Shown: positions 19,587-29,020, counted from the first letter of the stretch. The stretch is 64,000 nt of DNA from Bradyrhizobium embrapense (GCF_001189235.2 NZ_LFIP02000002.1:930411-994410), one strand, 5' to 3'. Numbers and translations: made by a program. Notes: generated by a model not told the origin, from the letters alone.

Positions 19587-21029
19587 ATGGGTGGTCGCGT
19601 TACGGCAGTTTGCTGCGTGTTCTTTTTCGTCCTGCTCGCGAATGCTGCGGGCGCCCGGCAGCAGAAGATCGGCGACCCGCCTGAAGCCTCCAACATGCGG
19701 CTGGTTGGAACCAGCGACCTGCAGGCGCGCAGCGCCTATCAGCCGACCATCCATCACCAGGGCGACAGATGGATCGCCTATATCGGCCATCACGGCGGCA
19801 CCGACGACATTCCCGATCCGGTCAATCCGATGACCGGCAAGCCTGAACCAAACGGCACCTCGATCGTCGACGTCACCGATCCCGCGCATCCGAAATATCT
19901 GCGGCACATTCCAGGCCAGGAAGGCAAATACGAATCCGGCGGCGCGCAGATGGTGCGGATCTGCGACGGCAAGGATCTGCCGAAGGGCGATCGCAACGCG
20001 GTCTACATGCTGCGCACCTTCGGCAGCGAGGCGCATGAGATCTGGAACGTCGCCGATCCCGCCAATCCCGTGTTGATCACCCGGATCGGCGGGTTGAAGG
20101 ACACGCATAAGAACTTTTGGGAATGCGACACCGGCATCGCCTATCTTGTGTCGGGGGCGCCGGACTGGCGCACGCGGCGCATGACGCAAATCTATGATCT
20201 CTCCGATCCTGCGCAGCCAAGGAAGATCAGGGATTTCGGCCTGCCCGGGCAGGAGCCGGGCGCGACCGGCGCGGTGCCGACCGAGCTGCACGGGCCGATC
20301 TCGACCGGGCCGCAGGGCAACCGCGTCTATTTCGGCTACGGCACTAACAAGGGCGGCTTCCTGCAGATCGTCGATCGCGACAAGCTTTTGAATGGGCCCA
20401 AGGAGCCGACACCGGACAATCTGAAATTCCCGGAGATCGCGCGGATGCCGCTGTCAGCGATGAACGGCGCGCACACGGTGTTTCCGATGCCCGGCATGCC
20501 AATCGCCGAATTCGCCCATGACAAGGACGGCAAGACGCGCGACATCGTGATGATCGTCGACGAGGCGATCCAGAACGAGTGCGGCGAGGCGCGGCAGATG
20601 GTATGGTTCGCCGACGTCACCACCGAGGCACGGCCGATGCTGATCTCTAGCTACACCGTGCCCGAGGCCTCCGGCGCCTTCTGCGAGCGCGGCGGCCGCT
20701 TCGGTTCACATTCGTCGAACGAGAGCATGGCGCCGGTCTACTACAAGAAGCTGGCGTTCATCGCTTTCTTCAATGCCGGCGTCCGCGCGCTCGATATCCG
20801 CGACCCCTATCATCCCAGGGAAGTCGGGTACTTCATTCCCTCCATCACCGCGGCGACCGACAAGCGCTGCGTCACGATCGGCGACAAGGAGCGCTGCAAG
20901 GTCGCGATCCAGACCAACAATGTGGAGACCGACGAGCGCGGTTTTATTTACGCGGTCGACCGCGCCAACACCGGCCTGCATATTCTCGAACTGACCGGCG
21001 CGGCGCGGGCCGTCGCCGGGCTGCCGTGA
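19587..21029 (+). CDS. Exported LVIVD/beta-propeller-like protein
   Basis: The 480-residue protein from MGGRVTAV has a clear signal peptide (hydrophobic VCCVFFFVLLANAAGA then cleavage) and a beta-rich body with repeated IVDVTDPAHPKYL, IWNVADPANPVLI, IYDLSDPAQPRKI and ALDIRDPYHPREV units. These are LVIVD-type blades that form a propeller. Four or five paired Cys suggest disulphides in the periplasm. The function is unknown, and such proteins are usually annotated as hypothetical or LVIVD repeat proteins. The small exported protein next door starts 7 bases after it ends. Confidence 0.8.
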   Translation: MGGRVTAVCCVFFFVLLANAAGARQQKIGDPPEASNMRLVGTSDLQARSAYQPTIHHQGDRWIAYIGHHGGTDDIPDPVNPMTGKPEPNGTSIVDVTDPAHPKYLRHIPGQEGKYESGGAQMVRICDGKDLPKGDRNAVYMLRTFGSEAHEIWNVADPANPVLITRIGGLKDTHKNFWECDTGIAYLVSGAPDWRTRRMTQIYDLSDPAQPRKIRDFGLPGQEPGATGAVPTELHGPISTGPQGNRVYFGYGTNKGGFLQIVDRDKLLNGPKEPTPDNLKFPEIARMPLSAMNGAHTVFPMPGMPIAEFAHDKDGKTRDIVMIVDEAIQNECGEARQMVWFADVTTEARPMLISSYTVPEASGAFCERGGRFGSHSSNESMAPVYYKKLAFIAFFNAGVRALDIRDPYHPREVGYFIPSITAATDKRCVTIGDKERCKVAIQTNNVETDERGFIYAVDRANTGLHILELTGAARAVAGLP

Positions 21030-21036
21030 GCGGGCG

Positions 21037-21570
21037 ATGATGCGCTCGTGGCAGCTTATGGTTGCGATGTTCCTGGCGCTCGGCGGCCTGTCGGCCGTGG
21101 CCGGCTACGAGATGGCGCCGCCGCGCCTCCCGCAATGGCGCGAGATCGCCTGGCCGTTCCCGCGCGACGGCTGGCCCGCCGGTCGTGCCTTCCGCTGCGG
21201 TGTGGCCGAGTGCGGCACTGAGGTCGAGGTTTACTTCCGGCCGAAGCTCGGCTTCTGCAACTGCGAGAGCGGCGTCGCCGATGACGACGAGGTCGACCGC
21301 GTGTCCGACGTCGACATGATCAGCCCGCGCTTTGTGCCGCTGAAGGCGGGTGATGTCCTGCGGGTGGCAGACATGCCGGGACGGGTGAGGGCTTATGATG
21401 TCGACGGCAATCGAGCTGCGATCGGTATTGCTGTGTCGCATCGCTGCGACCTCATGGCCGTGGCGGCGCAGGGCAGCGGCGATGCCGCACAGGTGCAACG
21501 GGCGACGTTGAAGTTTCTGGAGTCACGAGAGATCAGAACATGGATGATCGCGGCCATGGAGGGGCGCTGA
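21037..21570 (+). CDS. Exported hypothetical protein
   Basis: The 177-residue protein has a signal-peptide-like N-terminus (LMVAMFLALGGLSAVAGYEMA), then a Cys-rich stretch FRCGVAECGTEVEVYFRPKLGFCNCESG that looks disulphide-bonded. It ends with a conserved-looking helix VQRATLKFLESREIRTWMIAAM. Spacing of 7 bases from the upstream LVIVD gene implies an operon, so it may be its partner. No named family was recognised. Confidence 0.75.
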   Translation: MMRSWQLMVAMFLALGGLSAVAGYEMAPPRLPQWREIAWPFPRDGWPAGRAFRCGVAECGTEVEVYFRPKLGFCNCESGVADDDEVDRVSDVDMISPRFVPLKAGDVLRVADMPGRVRAYDVDGNRAAIGIAVSHRCDLMAVAAQGSGDAAQVQRATLKFLESREIRTWMIAAMEGR

Positions 21571-21714
21571 GGGGGCCTTCTCTCGCATGCGAAATGGTGT
21601 CGTCACCCGCGCAAGCGAAAGCGGGTCACCCAGGTACGACGGGGATCAGCAGGAACTGCTTCCTCTCCGCCCGTCCCACGTGCATAATTCAGCCTCATCT
21701 TCAGTGAGATCTCC

Positions 21715-22332
21715 ATGTCCCTGCAAGCCTATTTCGCCTTCGTCGCCGCCTGCATCGCGCTGGCGCTGCTGCCCGGTCCGATCGTCACGATGGTGATCGC
21801 CAACGGGCTGCGCTACGGCACGCGCGCCGCGCTCACCAACGTGCTGGGCGCGCAGGTCGGGCTCGCGATCGTGATCGGCATCGTCGCGGTTGGGTTGACC
21901 TCGCTGATGGCGACGATGGGCTACTGGTTCAACTGGGTGCGCTTTGCCGGCGCCGCCTATCTGGTCTGGCTCGGCATCAAGCTGATCCGTTCGCCGGTCG
22001 AGGGCGTCGGCACCGACGACCGGCCGCCGCCGCCGCGCGGCGGGTTCTTCCTGCAGGGCTTTCTGGTGCTGCTGTCGAACCCGAAGGTGCTGGTGTTCTT
22101 CGGCGCCTTCATCCCGCAGTTCATGGACATGGACAAGCCGCATTTGCCGCAGGTGGCGCTGCTCGGCGTCACCTTCATGGCAACCGCGGTGCTGACCGAC
22201 GCCGCCTACGCGCTGGCGGCCGGCCGCGCCCGCAAATTCTTTTCCAAGGAGCGGACGCGGCTGATGTCGCGCATCTCAGGCGGCTTCATGATCGGCGGCG
22301 GCATCTGGCTGGCGCTGACCCGGGCACGCTAG
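21715..22332 (+). CDS. LysE/RhtB-family amino-acid exporter
   Basis: The 205-residue inner-membrane protein has six hydrophobic segments and the family motif LLPGPIVTMVIANGLRYGTRAALTNVLGAQVGLA at the N-terminus, plus the FLVLLSNPKVLVFFGAFIPQF segment typical of LysE carriers. These export amino acids or homoserine lactones. The substrate is not predictable. It is convergent with the molybdenum hydroxylase operon. A second LysE protein occurs at 47.5 kb. Confidence 0.9.
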   Translation: MSLQAYFAFVAACIALALLPGPIVTMVIANGLRYGTRAALTNVLGAQVGLAIVIGIVAVGLTSLMATMGYWFNWVRFAGAAYLVWLGIKLIRSPVEGVGTDDRPPPPRGGFFLQGFLVLLSNPKVLVFFGAFIPQFMDMDKPHLPQVALLGVTFMATAVLTDAAYALAAGRARKFFSKERTRLMSRISGGFMIGGGIWLALTRAR

Positions 22333-22345
22333 ACTAAGCTGCAGG

Positions 22346-23269
22346 TTACGCAGCAATCCGCTCGACAAGGTCGCGCACCAGCCCCCTCAGCAGGTCGAGC
22401 TTGTATCCGGTCATCGTCAGTGGCTTGGCCCCCGATGTTGCGAGCTCGGCGGCTTGCGCGATGGTCGCCGCGTCGGCCGGCTTTCCCTGCAGCGCGGCAG
22501 CGCTCGCGGCAAGCCGCAGCGGGACCGGGGCGATGCCGCCGGCGGTGATATGGACCTCACGGAAGACTCCGCCCTCTATCACCGCCCGCACGCAAATCTC
22601 GACCAGCGGCCATTCGGCATGCGTCCGGCTGATCGCGCGTTTGTAGAGCGCGCGTTCGCTGGCCAGCGGGGCAGGGAGCTCGATCCGTTCGATCCGTTCG
22701 CCCGGTGCGAGCAGATTGTCGGCGGTGCCGTTGCTGCCGTCGCCGAGCACCTCGGCGATCGACAGCCCGCTGCGCCGGTCGGTGACGATCTTCGCATCAT
22801 AGGCCAAGAGCGCCATCGCCATGGTCGACGGATGCGGCGCCACGCAAGGGCCGAGATCGAACGCGACGTGATAGAGATGATTGCCTGATCGTGCCGGACA
22901 GTCGGAGCCGCCCTTCTTGAGACAGCCGATCTGCGGATTGCGGAAATACCAGCAGCGCGAGCGCTGCGCGAGGTTGCCGCCGAGCGTCGCCATGTGCCGG
23001 ATCTGCGGCGTGGCAAGACCCTGCGCGGCGGCAGTGATGCCGGGATAGGCTTGCGCCAGCCGCGCGTCGGACGCGATCGCCGCGATTGCGGTCAGGGCGC
23101 CGATCCGCGCCGCGCCGTCCGCATTCCACGCAATCCCGATCGTATCGGGACTGGCGGTGAGATCGATGACCGATCCGCACGACAGGCCGCTGCGGCGGCG
23201 CTCCGACAGGTCGGTGCCGGCGGCACGGAATTCAGGCGCGGTGATGACGTCTGCGGTTGCGACGCTCAT
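22346..23269 (-). CDS. FAD-binding subunit of a xanthine dehydrogenase-family molybdenum hydroxylase
   Basis: The 307-residue CoxM/YagS-type flavoprotein has an FAD-binding PCMH domain with ATLGGNLAQRSRCWYFRNPQIGCLKKGG. The cysteines in that loop resemble the extra [4Fe-4S] site of PaoB-like subunits. The C-terminal CO-dehydrogenase flavoprotein domain follows (about 190-300). Its start overlaps the stop of the Mo subunit by 4 bases (ATGA type), so the two are translationally coupled. It probably passes electrons from the Mo/2Fe-2S protein to a soluble acceptor. Confidence 0.9.
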   Translation of the reverse strand: MSVATADVITAPEFRAAGTDLSERRRSGLSCGSVIDLTASPDTIGIAWNADGAARIGALTAIAAIASDARLAQAYPGITAAAQGLATPQIRHMATLGGNLAQRSRCWYFRNPQIGCLKKGGSDCPARSGNHLYHVAFDLGPCVAPHPSTMAMALLAYDAKIVTDRRSGLSIAEVLGDGSNGTADNLLAPGERIERIELPAPLASERALYKRAISRTHAEWPLVEICVRAVIEGGVFREVHITAGGIAPVPLRLAASAAALQGKPADAATIAQAAELATSGAKPLTMTGYKLDLLRGLVRDLVERIAA

Positions 23270-25947
23270 GCGGCATCCCTCCCTTTCAGCGCGGCGACGA
23301 TGCGGTCGGGGCGGATCGGAATTTCGGTGAGGCGGACACCGATTGCGTCGTGGATCGCGTTGGCGACCGCGGCCGAGGTCGGCACCGTCGAGGCCTCGCC
23401 GATGCCGACGCTGTTGCCGAGCACATGATCGAACCCGGCTTCGTCGAAATGCACATCGATCTCGGGCGTGTCGGCGATGCCGGGGATGCGATAATCCTCC
23501 ATTCCCGCGGTCAGGACGTCGCCGCTGTTAGGATCGAGCTCGCGTGCCTCATAGAGCGCGTAGCCGAGGCCCTGGATCACCGCGCCGCAGGCCTGGCTGT
23601 GCGCCAGCGCGGGAGCCGCGATCTTGCCGACCGCAATCCCGGTATGCACGTTGAGCACGCGGACATGGCCGAGCCAGGTGTCGACCTCGACCTCTATCAC
23701 CTGCACCGAGCTCGGCACGCCGGCGCCGACCGCGATGTTCGAGAAGCGGCGCATCATCCAGCCGAACACCATGCCCATCAGGCCGACTTCGCGCAGCGGC
23801 GAGCGGATGCCGGGCGCGGTGTTCTTGCCGTCCTCGCCGCGCGCTTCCGCCACCGCAATGTCGGGCGAGCGGGCGATCAGCTCGCGCCAGGGCGCGTTCG
23901 AGCCGGGCGCGGGCTTTCGTGTGGCCTGTTCGAGGATCGCAGCCTTCAGCTTCCGCACCGCCAGCAAGGTCGGCGGCATCACCGAGGCGGTGACGCGGCT
24001 GCCGCCGGAACCAGGCCCTTCGGGCAGCGATGAATCGCCGATCCGCACGTCGATGTCGGCAGGCTCGAGATCGAACTCGCGTGCGATGGTGTCGGCAAGC
24101 ACGCTGCGGGTGCCGGTGCCGATGTCCTGCGTCGCGGTGCTGGCGACGATGCGTCCGCTCTTGACCGCGACCTCGACCTTCACATTGGGCTGCCAGAGAT
24201 AGAGCCAGTAGCCGGTCGCCACACCGATGCCGCGGCGATAGCGCCCGCTCTGCTGCGGTTTGCGATTGCGCCAGAGCTCGAGCCCGGATGCCCAGTCGTA
24301 GAGCCGCTGACGGTTGGGATCGGGATCCCAGCGCTTGCGCAGGGCGATCGGATCGACCTTGAGCCGCAGCGCGGCCTCGTCGATCGCCTGCTCCACCGCA
24401 AATGCCATCGGCGGACCGCCGGGGCCGCGGAAGGCGGCGCCGGGCGGCAGATTGCTGATGACGTCGAAATCCGACAGGTCCTTCGCCTCGGCCGGATAGA
24501 TCAGCCGCGCCAGGCCCGCGATCGTCGAGTTGGTCGCAGCGCCCGTGTCGGCATGCGCGGTGACCGAGAGCGCTTTCAGCTTGCCATCATCAGAAGGGAG
24601 CAGCGCGACCTTCAGTTCGGCGGCCGGCCGATAGCCGGCGACCGAGAGCTCCTCCTGCCGATCGTAGGCGACCCGCACCGGCGCCTTGGCCTCGCGCGCC
24701 AGCTCGATCGCGGCGATGGTCTCGGTGCCGAGGCTTGCCTTCGATCCGAAGCCGCCGCCGACGTGATCGGCGATCACGCGGACCTTGTCGTGGTCGAGCT
24801 TGTAACGCTTGGCGATCTGCTCCTTGAGATGAAACACCTGCTGCGTCGAGGCGTGCAGGGTCAGCCGGTCGCCGTCGAAGCGCGCCACCGCGGCGTGCGG
24901 CTCCAGACATGCATGCTGTTGCGTCGCGGTGCGGAAGGTGCCTTCGACGAGCAGCTTGTTGCCCGCCTGGCGCGCCTCCTCGACCCAGTTGCGGGCTTTC
25001 TTGGCGCGGGTCGAGAACACCGCGGTCGGCCCGCGGATGTTCTGCTTCCATGGTGCCAGTCCGCCGGCCGCCTCGGAGACGTTGCCGGCCCGCTTGCGGT
25101 TCGCTCTGTCGAACACGACAGGCGCGCCATCCTTGCGTCCGGCGTCGAGACCGACCACCGCGGGCAGCTTTTCGCTGGTCAACTTGATCGCCGCGAGCGC
25201 GGCCAGTGCGGTCTTGCGGTCCTTGGCCGCGACCGCCGCGATCGGCTCACCGACATAGCGCAAGATCTTGTCGTCGCCGAGCAGCGACACCGCCGTGACG
25301 CCGGCGAGCGCGCGCGCTGGCGCGAGATCGAGCGCGGTGATGCGCGCATGCGCCACGCGCGAGCGCAGGATCAGGCCTTCATGCTGGCCGTCATGCTTGA
25401 TGTCGACGGTGTATTTCGCAGCTCCCGTCACCTTGTCGCGCGCCTCGATGCGGGGCGCTGCGACATTGTCGCCGTCGAAACGGCCGGCGCAGGCGTCCGC
25501 CACCGCGCGGAATATCCCGTCATAGGCGCCGCAGCGGCAGAGATGGCCCGACAGCGCCGCGCCGATCTCCTCGCGCGAGGGCGCGGCCGTTCCCCTGGTC
25601 GCGCGCCATTGATCGCAGAACGCGACAGATTCCACGATGAATCCTGGCGTGCAGAAGCCGCATTGCAGGGCGTCATGCGCCATGAACGCCTTCTGCACCG
25701 GATGCAGCCTCGTGGCGCCGATGCCTTCCACCGTCGTCACCGCCTTGCCGGCGGCAGCCCGCGCCGGCATCAAGCAGCTTGTGACCGGCGCGCCGTCGAC
25801 CAGCACGGTGCAGGCGCCGCAGACGCCGGCGCCGCACACCAGCTTGGTGCCAGTGAGCCCGAGCTGGTCGCGCACGATGTCGATCAGGAGCGCGTCGGGA
25901 TCGTCGGGCAGGGATTCGGCGCGGCCGTTGACGGTCGTCGTGGTCAT
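23266..25947 (-). CDS. Fused [2Fe-2S] plus molybdopterin subunit of a molybdenum hydroxylase
   Basis: The 893-residue protein joins a CoxS-like domain (about 1-150; cysteines in CGAGVCGAC, CGFCTPG and CRCGAY) to a CoxL-like molybdenum domain. The catalytic Glu is in VGIGEAS near the C-terminus, and an FRGPGGPP Mo-cofactor motif is present. In most relatives these are separate subunits, so this is a natural fusion. The lack of a Tat signal suggests a cytoplasmic enzyme oxidising an aldehyde or N-heterocycle. It is encoded between the TetR gene and the FAD subunit, overlapping each by 4 bases. Confidence 0.92.
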   Translation of the reverse strand: MTTTTVNGRAESLPDDPDALLIDIVRDQLGLTGTKLVCGAGVCGACTVLVDGAPVTSCLMPARAAAGKAVTTVEGIGATRLHPVQKAFMAHDALQCGFCTPGFIVESVAFCDQWRATRGTAAPSREEIGAALSGHLCRCGAYDGIFRAVADACAGRFDGDNVAAPRIEARDKVTGAAKYTVDIKHDGQHEGLILRSRVAHARITALDLAPARALAGVTAVSLLGDDKILRYVGEPIAAVAAKDRKTALAALAAIKLTSEKLPAVVGLDAGRKDGAPVVFDRANRKRAGNVSEAAGGLAPWKQNIRGPTAVFSTRAKKARNWVEEARQAGNKLLVEGTFRTATQQHACLEPHAAVARFDGDRLTLHASTQQVFHLKEQIAKRYKLDHDKVRVIADHVGGGFGSKASLGTETIAAIELAREAKAPVRVAYDRQEELSVAGYRPAAELKVALLPSDDGKLKALSVTAHADTGAATNSTIAGLARLIYPAEAKDLSDFDVISNLPPGAAFRGPGGPPMAFAVEQAIDEAALRLKVDPIALRKRWDPDPNRQRLYDWASGLELWRNRKPQQSGRYRRGIGVATGYWLYLWQPNVKVEVAVKSGRIVASTATQDIGTGTRSVLADTIAREFDLEPADIDVRIGDSSLPEGPGSGGSRVTASVMPPTLLAVRKLKAAILEQATRKPAPGSNAPWRELIARSPDIAVAEARGEDGKNTAPGIRSPLREVGLMGMVFGWMMRRFSNIAVGAGVPSSVQVIEVEVDTWLGHVRVLNVHTGIAVGKIAAPALAHSQACGAVIQGLGYALYEARELDPNSGDVLTAGMEDYRIPGIADTPEIDVHFDEAGFDHVLGNSVGIGEASTVPTSAAVANAIHDAIGVRLTEIPIRPDRIVAALKGRDAA

Positions 25948-26618
25948 GACTGTCCTCCAGTTGTCCTGCGTGTCGACTTGTTGCGGATTGCCGCCTTCCT
26001 GGCGGGCGGCTGTCGCGAGTTCGGCAACGATCTGGGCACAGCGCCGGCGCAGAGCGTCCGCACCATGGTCGCCATGTCCTTCAGGAACGCATCGGCCGGC
26101 TGCATCGCCGGATATTGCGACTTCGCGGCGTACATCGACATTTCGACCAGCCGCGCGAATTCCTCCGGCGACAGCCTCTGCGGCAGCACAAGCTGCTGCT
26201 TGCGCACGATACGCGCGATGGTGGCGGCCACGCGCTCCGTATGGCGCGCGGCATAGGTCTGGTAGAGGTCGCGCGCGTGCACGAGGTGCTCGGAATACAA
26301 TTCCTCGATATGCGGCGAGCTGTCCAGCGAGGCGATCATGGTCGATATCCGCGCGGTCATGCCCGCGGCGAGGATGTCGCCGAGATTGCCGCCCGCTGCC
26401 TCTGCCGCGGCGACGGCGCTGTCCTCGGCCGCGATGGCGCTCTCATGCACGCGCTCGATCACGGCGCGGAACAGCGCCTCCTTGGATTCGAAATGGTGGT
26501 AGAGCGCCTGCCGCGTCAGGCCTGCCGCTTCCGCGACCTGCTCGATCGAGGAGCGGCGAAAGCCGTGCCGGCGGAATACCAGCATGGTGGCATCGAGAAT
26601 GCGGGTTTTCGGTCCCAT
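25944..26618 (-). CDS. TetR/AcrR-family transcriptional regulator
   Basis: The 224-residue protein has the N-terminal TetR helix-turn-helix RRSSIEQVAEAAGLTRQALYHHFESKEALFRAVI, an all-helical ligand domain and a Lys/Arg-rich C-terminal tail. It is the first gene of the molybdenum hydroxylase operon (4-base overlap with the next gene) and probably represses itself and the operon through the palindrome directly upstream. The inducer may be the enzyme's substrate. Confidence 0.92.
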   Translation of the reverse strand: MGPKTRILDATMLVFRRHGFRRSSIEQVAEAAGLTRQALYHHFESKEALFRAVIERVHESAIAAEDSAVAAAEAAGGNLGDILAAGMTARISTMIASLDSSPHIEELYSEHLVHARDLYQTYAARHTERVAATIARIVRKQQLVLPQRLSPEEFARLVEMSMYAAKSQYPAMQPADAFLKDMATMVRTLCAGAVPRSLPNSRQPPARKAAIRNKSTRRTTGGQS

Positions 26619-26654
26619 TTGACGAATTTGACAAAGATAGAAGATTTGTCAAAT
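26617..26654. promoter_or_regulatory. TetR operator (inverted repeat plus extra half site)
   Basis: A perfect 10-bp inverted repeat, ATTTGACAAA (26626-26635) and TTTGTCAAAT (26645-26654) with a 9-base spacer, touches the tetR-type start codon. A near copy of the half site, ATTTGACGAA, lies at 26617-26626 in direct orientation. The placement fits autorepression. Confidence 0.75.
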
Positions 26655-26789
26655 CGCGATTTGGTGAGGCAGGGAGCTGTGTGCCCGCGCCTGTGTGTGA
26701 GCAGCGTCACGGGTGGGTGTGCCCGATCTCCGTAAAGCTTCGTCATGCAAGGGCGAGCCCGATCGCCCGGCGCTTGCGAGGATAGCGAC

Positions 26790-27023
26790 ATGACACAGGT
26801 CTATTTCCATTGCTCGAACACGCGCGGCGTGCTGATGGACCGCCGCGGCACCTCGGTGACGAGCCTCGCCGAGGCCTGCGAGGCGGCGACCTGCATGATG
26901 CGCTCGCTGGTCGCAACGGTCAGTCTGGAAGATTGGCGCGACTGGGCCGTGCATGTCAGCGACGAAGACGGCGAGGAGATCGTCATCCTGCCCTTCGCAT
27001 TCGTTCTCGGCAAACCGCACTGA
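26790..27023 (+). CDS. Small conserved hypothetical protein (DUF6894-like)
   Basis: The 77-residue protein begins MTQVYFHCSNTRGVLMDRRGT and ends WRDWAVHVSDEDGEEIVILPFAFVL. This pattern of YFH...D...G at the start and V.DE.G..I..LPF near the end matches small DUF6894-like proteins abundant in Bradyrhizobium. The function is unknown. It is divergent from the TetR gene with about 170 bases between them. A small ORF follows after 9 bases. Confidence 0.75.
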   Translation: MTQVYFHCSNTRGVLMDRRGTSVTSLAEACEAATCMMRSLVATVSLEDWRDWAVHVSDEDGEEIVILPFAFVLGKPH

Positions 27024-27032
27024 GAGTAAGCC

Positions 27033-27206
27033 ATGCTGTCGCTGCAGTCCTTGCTGCCTCTTCGTTGCCTGAACGCGATCACGGCCGGCTGGCAGAATCT
27101 GATCGCGCGAATGCGCGATCCCTACCGGCCCGAGCTGCACTACATGCGCGGGCCGGGCCCCAAATGGCGCGCGAAGCATCCCGTCCACGCCGCGTCAGCC
27201 GGTTGA
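27033..27206 (+). CDS. Possible 57-residue small protein
   Basis: An ATG 9 bases past the DUF6894-like stop, with a GAGAG-type site, opens a 57-codon frame that is Arg-rich and ends near PKWRAKHPVHAA. The N-terminus LSLQSLLPL is mildly hydrophobic. No family is recognised. Its placement in an apparent operon and absence of a better overlapping gene are the only support. Confidence 0.4.
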   Translation: MLSLQSLLPLRCLNAITAGWQNLIARMRDPYRPELHYMRGPGPKWRAKHPVHAASAG

Positions 27207-27428
27207 ACCCCGCGATCCGATTTAGAACGATCCCAAGAGAACGATCCCAGGAAATCGCGCCGAAGGCCGGGACGCATTGTCGCAGTTCCCGGACGCGCTC
27301 GTTGCGAGATCGCAACACGATCGCCGATAAGTCCAACACTGGATGGGTTCTAATCGCCGCGCAACGGCGCGCGTCCTTCATCGTGCTAGTGACGGCACAA
27401 CGGAGACTCTGGAATTCAGGTAGCGAAG

Positions 27429-28592
27429 TTGACCGCGACGACCAAATCCCTGCGGCGGTGGGGTGCCGTCCACAAATGGACCAGCCTGATCTGCACGTTG
27501 TTCATGCTGCTGCTCTGCATCACCGGCCTGCCGCTGATCTTTCACGATGAGATCGACGATCTCCTGCACAGCCAGGTCAAGCCGGCCGAGGCGGCCGCAG
27601 GCACGCCGCCGGCCAATCTGGATCATCTGCTCGCCAACGCGCTGGCGCGGGCGCCGGGCAAGGTGCCGCATTTCCTGATCTGGGATCGCGACGAGCCCGG
27701 CGCGATGTGGGTCAGCGTCGGTCCGACGATCGACGCCGATCCGACCAACAACCTCCTGATCCGGATGGATACGCATACCGGCGCCTATCTCGATTCCCCT
27801 GACGTGACCGGACGCTTCACCTACATCATGCTGAAGCTGCATACCGACATGTTCGCGGGCCTGCCCGGCAAGCTGTTCCTCGGATTGATGGGGATCCTGT
27901 TCTGCGTCGCGATCATTTCCGGCATCGTCGTCTACGCGCCGTCGATGCGGAAGCTGCGCTTCGGCGCCTACCGCGCGCAGCGGACCCGCGTCGTGCGCTG
28001 GCTCGACGTGCACAATCTCGCCGGCATCCTGCTGGTGGCCTGGACGCTGGTGGTCGGCTTCACCGGGGTCATCAACACCTGGGCCGACCTCGTCCTCAAG
28101 ATGTGGCAGTTCGGCCAGCTCGCCGAAATGACCGCGCAGTACAAGGACCGACAGGTGTCGTCGAAGCTGACCTCGCTGAACGGGGCGGTCGAGGTGGCGA
28201 GGCACGCGGTACCCGGAATGACCCCGAGCTTCGTCGCCTTCCCGGGAACCCTGTTCAGCAGCAAAAGCCATTACGCGGTGTTCCTGCACGGCGATACGCC
28301 GCTGACCTCGCGGCTGCTGAAGCCCGCGCTGATCGATGCGGAAACCGGCGATCTGACCGACAGCCGCGACATGCCCTGGTATGTGTCGACGCTGTACGTC
28401 TCGCAGCCGCTGCATTTCGGCGATTACGGCGGCATGCCGCTCAAGATCGTCTGGGCGCTGCTCGACATCCTCACCATCTTCATTCTGGCGACCGGCGTGT
28501 ATCTGTGGATGCGCCGACGCAAGGCGGGCGTGAGCGTGGAGCGCGCCATCGCCAGCGCCGCCTCGATCGACAACCCCGCGCTCACGTCGTGA
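27429..28592 (+). CDS. PepSY-associated transmembrane protein
   Basis: The protein is 387 residues, with a TTG start preceded by AGGTAGCG. The first span follows the RRWGAVHKWTSLICTLFMLLLCITGLPLIF pattern of PepSY_TM proteins, with the HKW motif. Three further spans are at about 148-168, 198-220 and the C-terminus (ILTIFILATGVYLWMRRRK). A periplasmic PepSY-like region lies between. Relatives are often linked to iron uptake as flavin/haem-type ferric-siderophore reductases, but no TonB receptor is in view. The small membrane gene after it is probably co-transcribed. Confidence 0.88.
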   Translation: MTATTKSLRRWGAVHKWTSLICTLFMLLLCITGLPLIFHDEIDDLLHSQVKPAEAAAGTPPANLDHLLANALARAPGKVPHFLIWDRDEPGAMWVSVGPTIDADPTNNLLIRMDTHTGAYLDSPDVTGRFTYIMLKLHTDMFAGLPGKLFLGLMGILFCVAIISGIVVYAPSMRKLRFGAYRAQRTRVVRWLDVHNLAGILLVAWTLVVGFTGVINTWADLVLKMWQFGQLAEMTAQYKDRQVSSKLTSLNGAVEVARHAVPGMTPSFVAFPGTLFSSKSHYAVFLHGDTPLTSRLLKPALIDAETGDLTDSRDMPWYVSTLYVSQPLHFGDYGGMPLKIVWALLDILTIFILATGVYLWMRRRKAGVSVERAIASAASIDNPALTS

Positions 28593-28599
28593 CATCAGC

Positions 28600-28782
28600 A
28601 TGGTCGCACATCGTTCATTGACCCAGATCTTCGCCGCCCCGCTCGTGATCGCAATCGTGAGCACGGTGGGATTGATCAGCGCGCTGGTCGGCGACGGCTG
28701 GTGGGATGCCGTCTCCTGGGTCGCGCTTGGCCTGCCGGTGCTGCTCTATCTGCTGTTCATCTGGCGGCGGCGGCCGAATTGA
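28600..28782 (+). CDS. Small membrane protein, 60 residues
   Basis: The 60-residue product has two hydrophobic spans (LVIAIVSTVGLISALVG and VSWVALGLPVLLYLLFIW) and a basic C-terminal tail RRRPN. It starts 7 bases after the PepSY gene stop. Such short proteins often follow PepSY_TM genes and may stabilise or complete them. No function is assigned. Confidence 0.7.
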   Translation: MVAHRSLTQIFAAPLVIAIVSTVGLISALVGDGWWDAVSWVALGLPVLLYLLFIWRRRPN

Positions 28783-29020
28783 TCAGGCTCGCTTGATCGC
28801 CGTTCCCTGATCGAACGGTTTGGCCGTCGACTTCGGTCCACCTCTCCCAAAGGAGAGGTAAGCCGTCGCTGCTGTTCCAATTGGACCGCCATGATGGGTT
28901 GGACGGCGCGCTCGATGCCCTAAAGCGCGATGTGATTAGGTTGAATCGTCATCGCACTTTAGCTCTTTGACTGAGCATGATCTTTTCGGAAAACCGCTTC
29001 GCACCTTTCCGGATCATGCT
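28783..29020. repeat. Intergenic region with a dispersed repeat
   Basis: Bases 28921-29020 hold the element AAAGCGCGATG...CATCGCACTTT followed by GCATGATC...GGATCATGC, two inverted-repeat pairs in tandem. I recognise this as a frequent intergenic repeat in Bradyrhizobium. Nothing coding is supported in the remainder. Confidence 0.65.

Noticed and set aside
24553..26256. 567-residue plus-strand frame
   Set aside because: It is antisense to the molybdenum hydroxylase and TetR genes and has no domain of its own.
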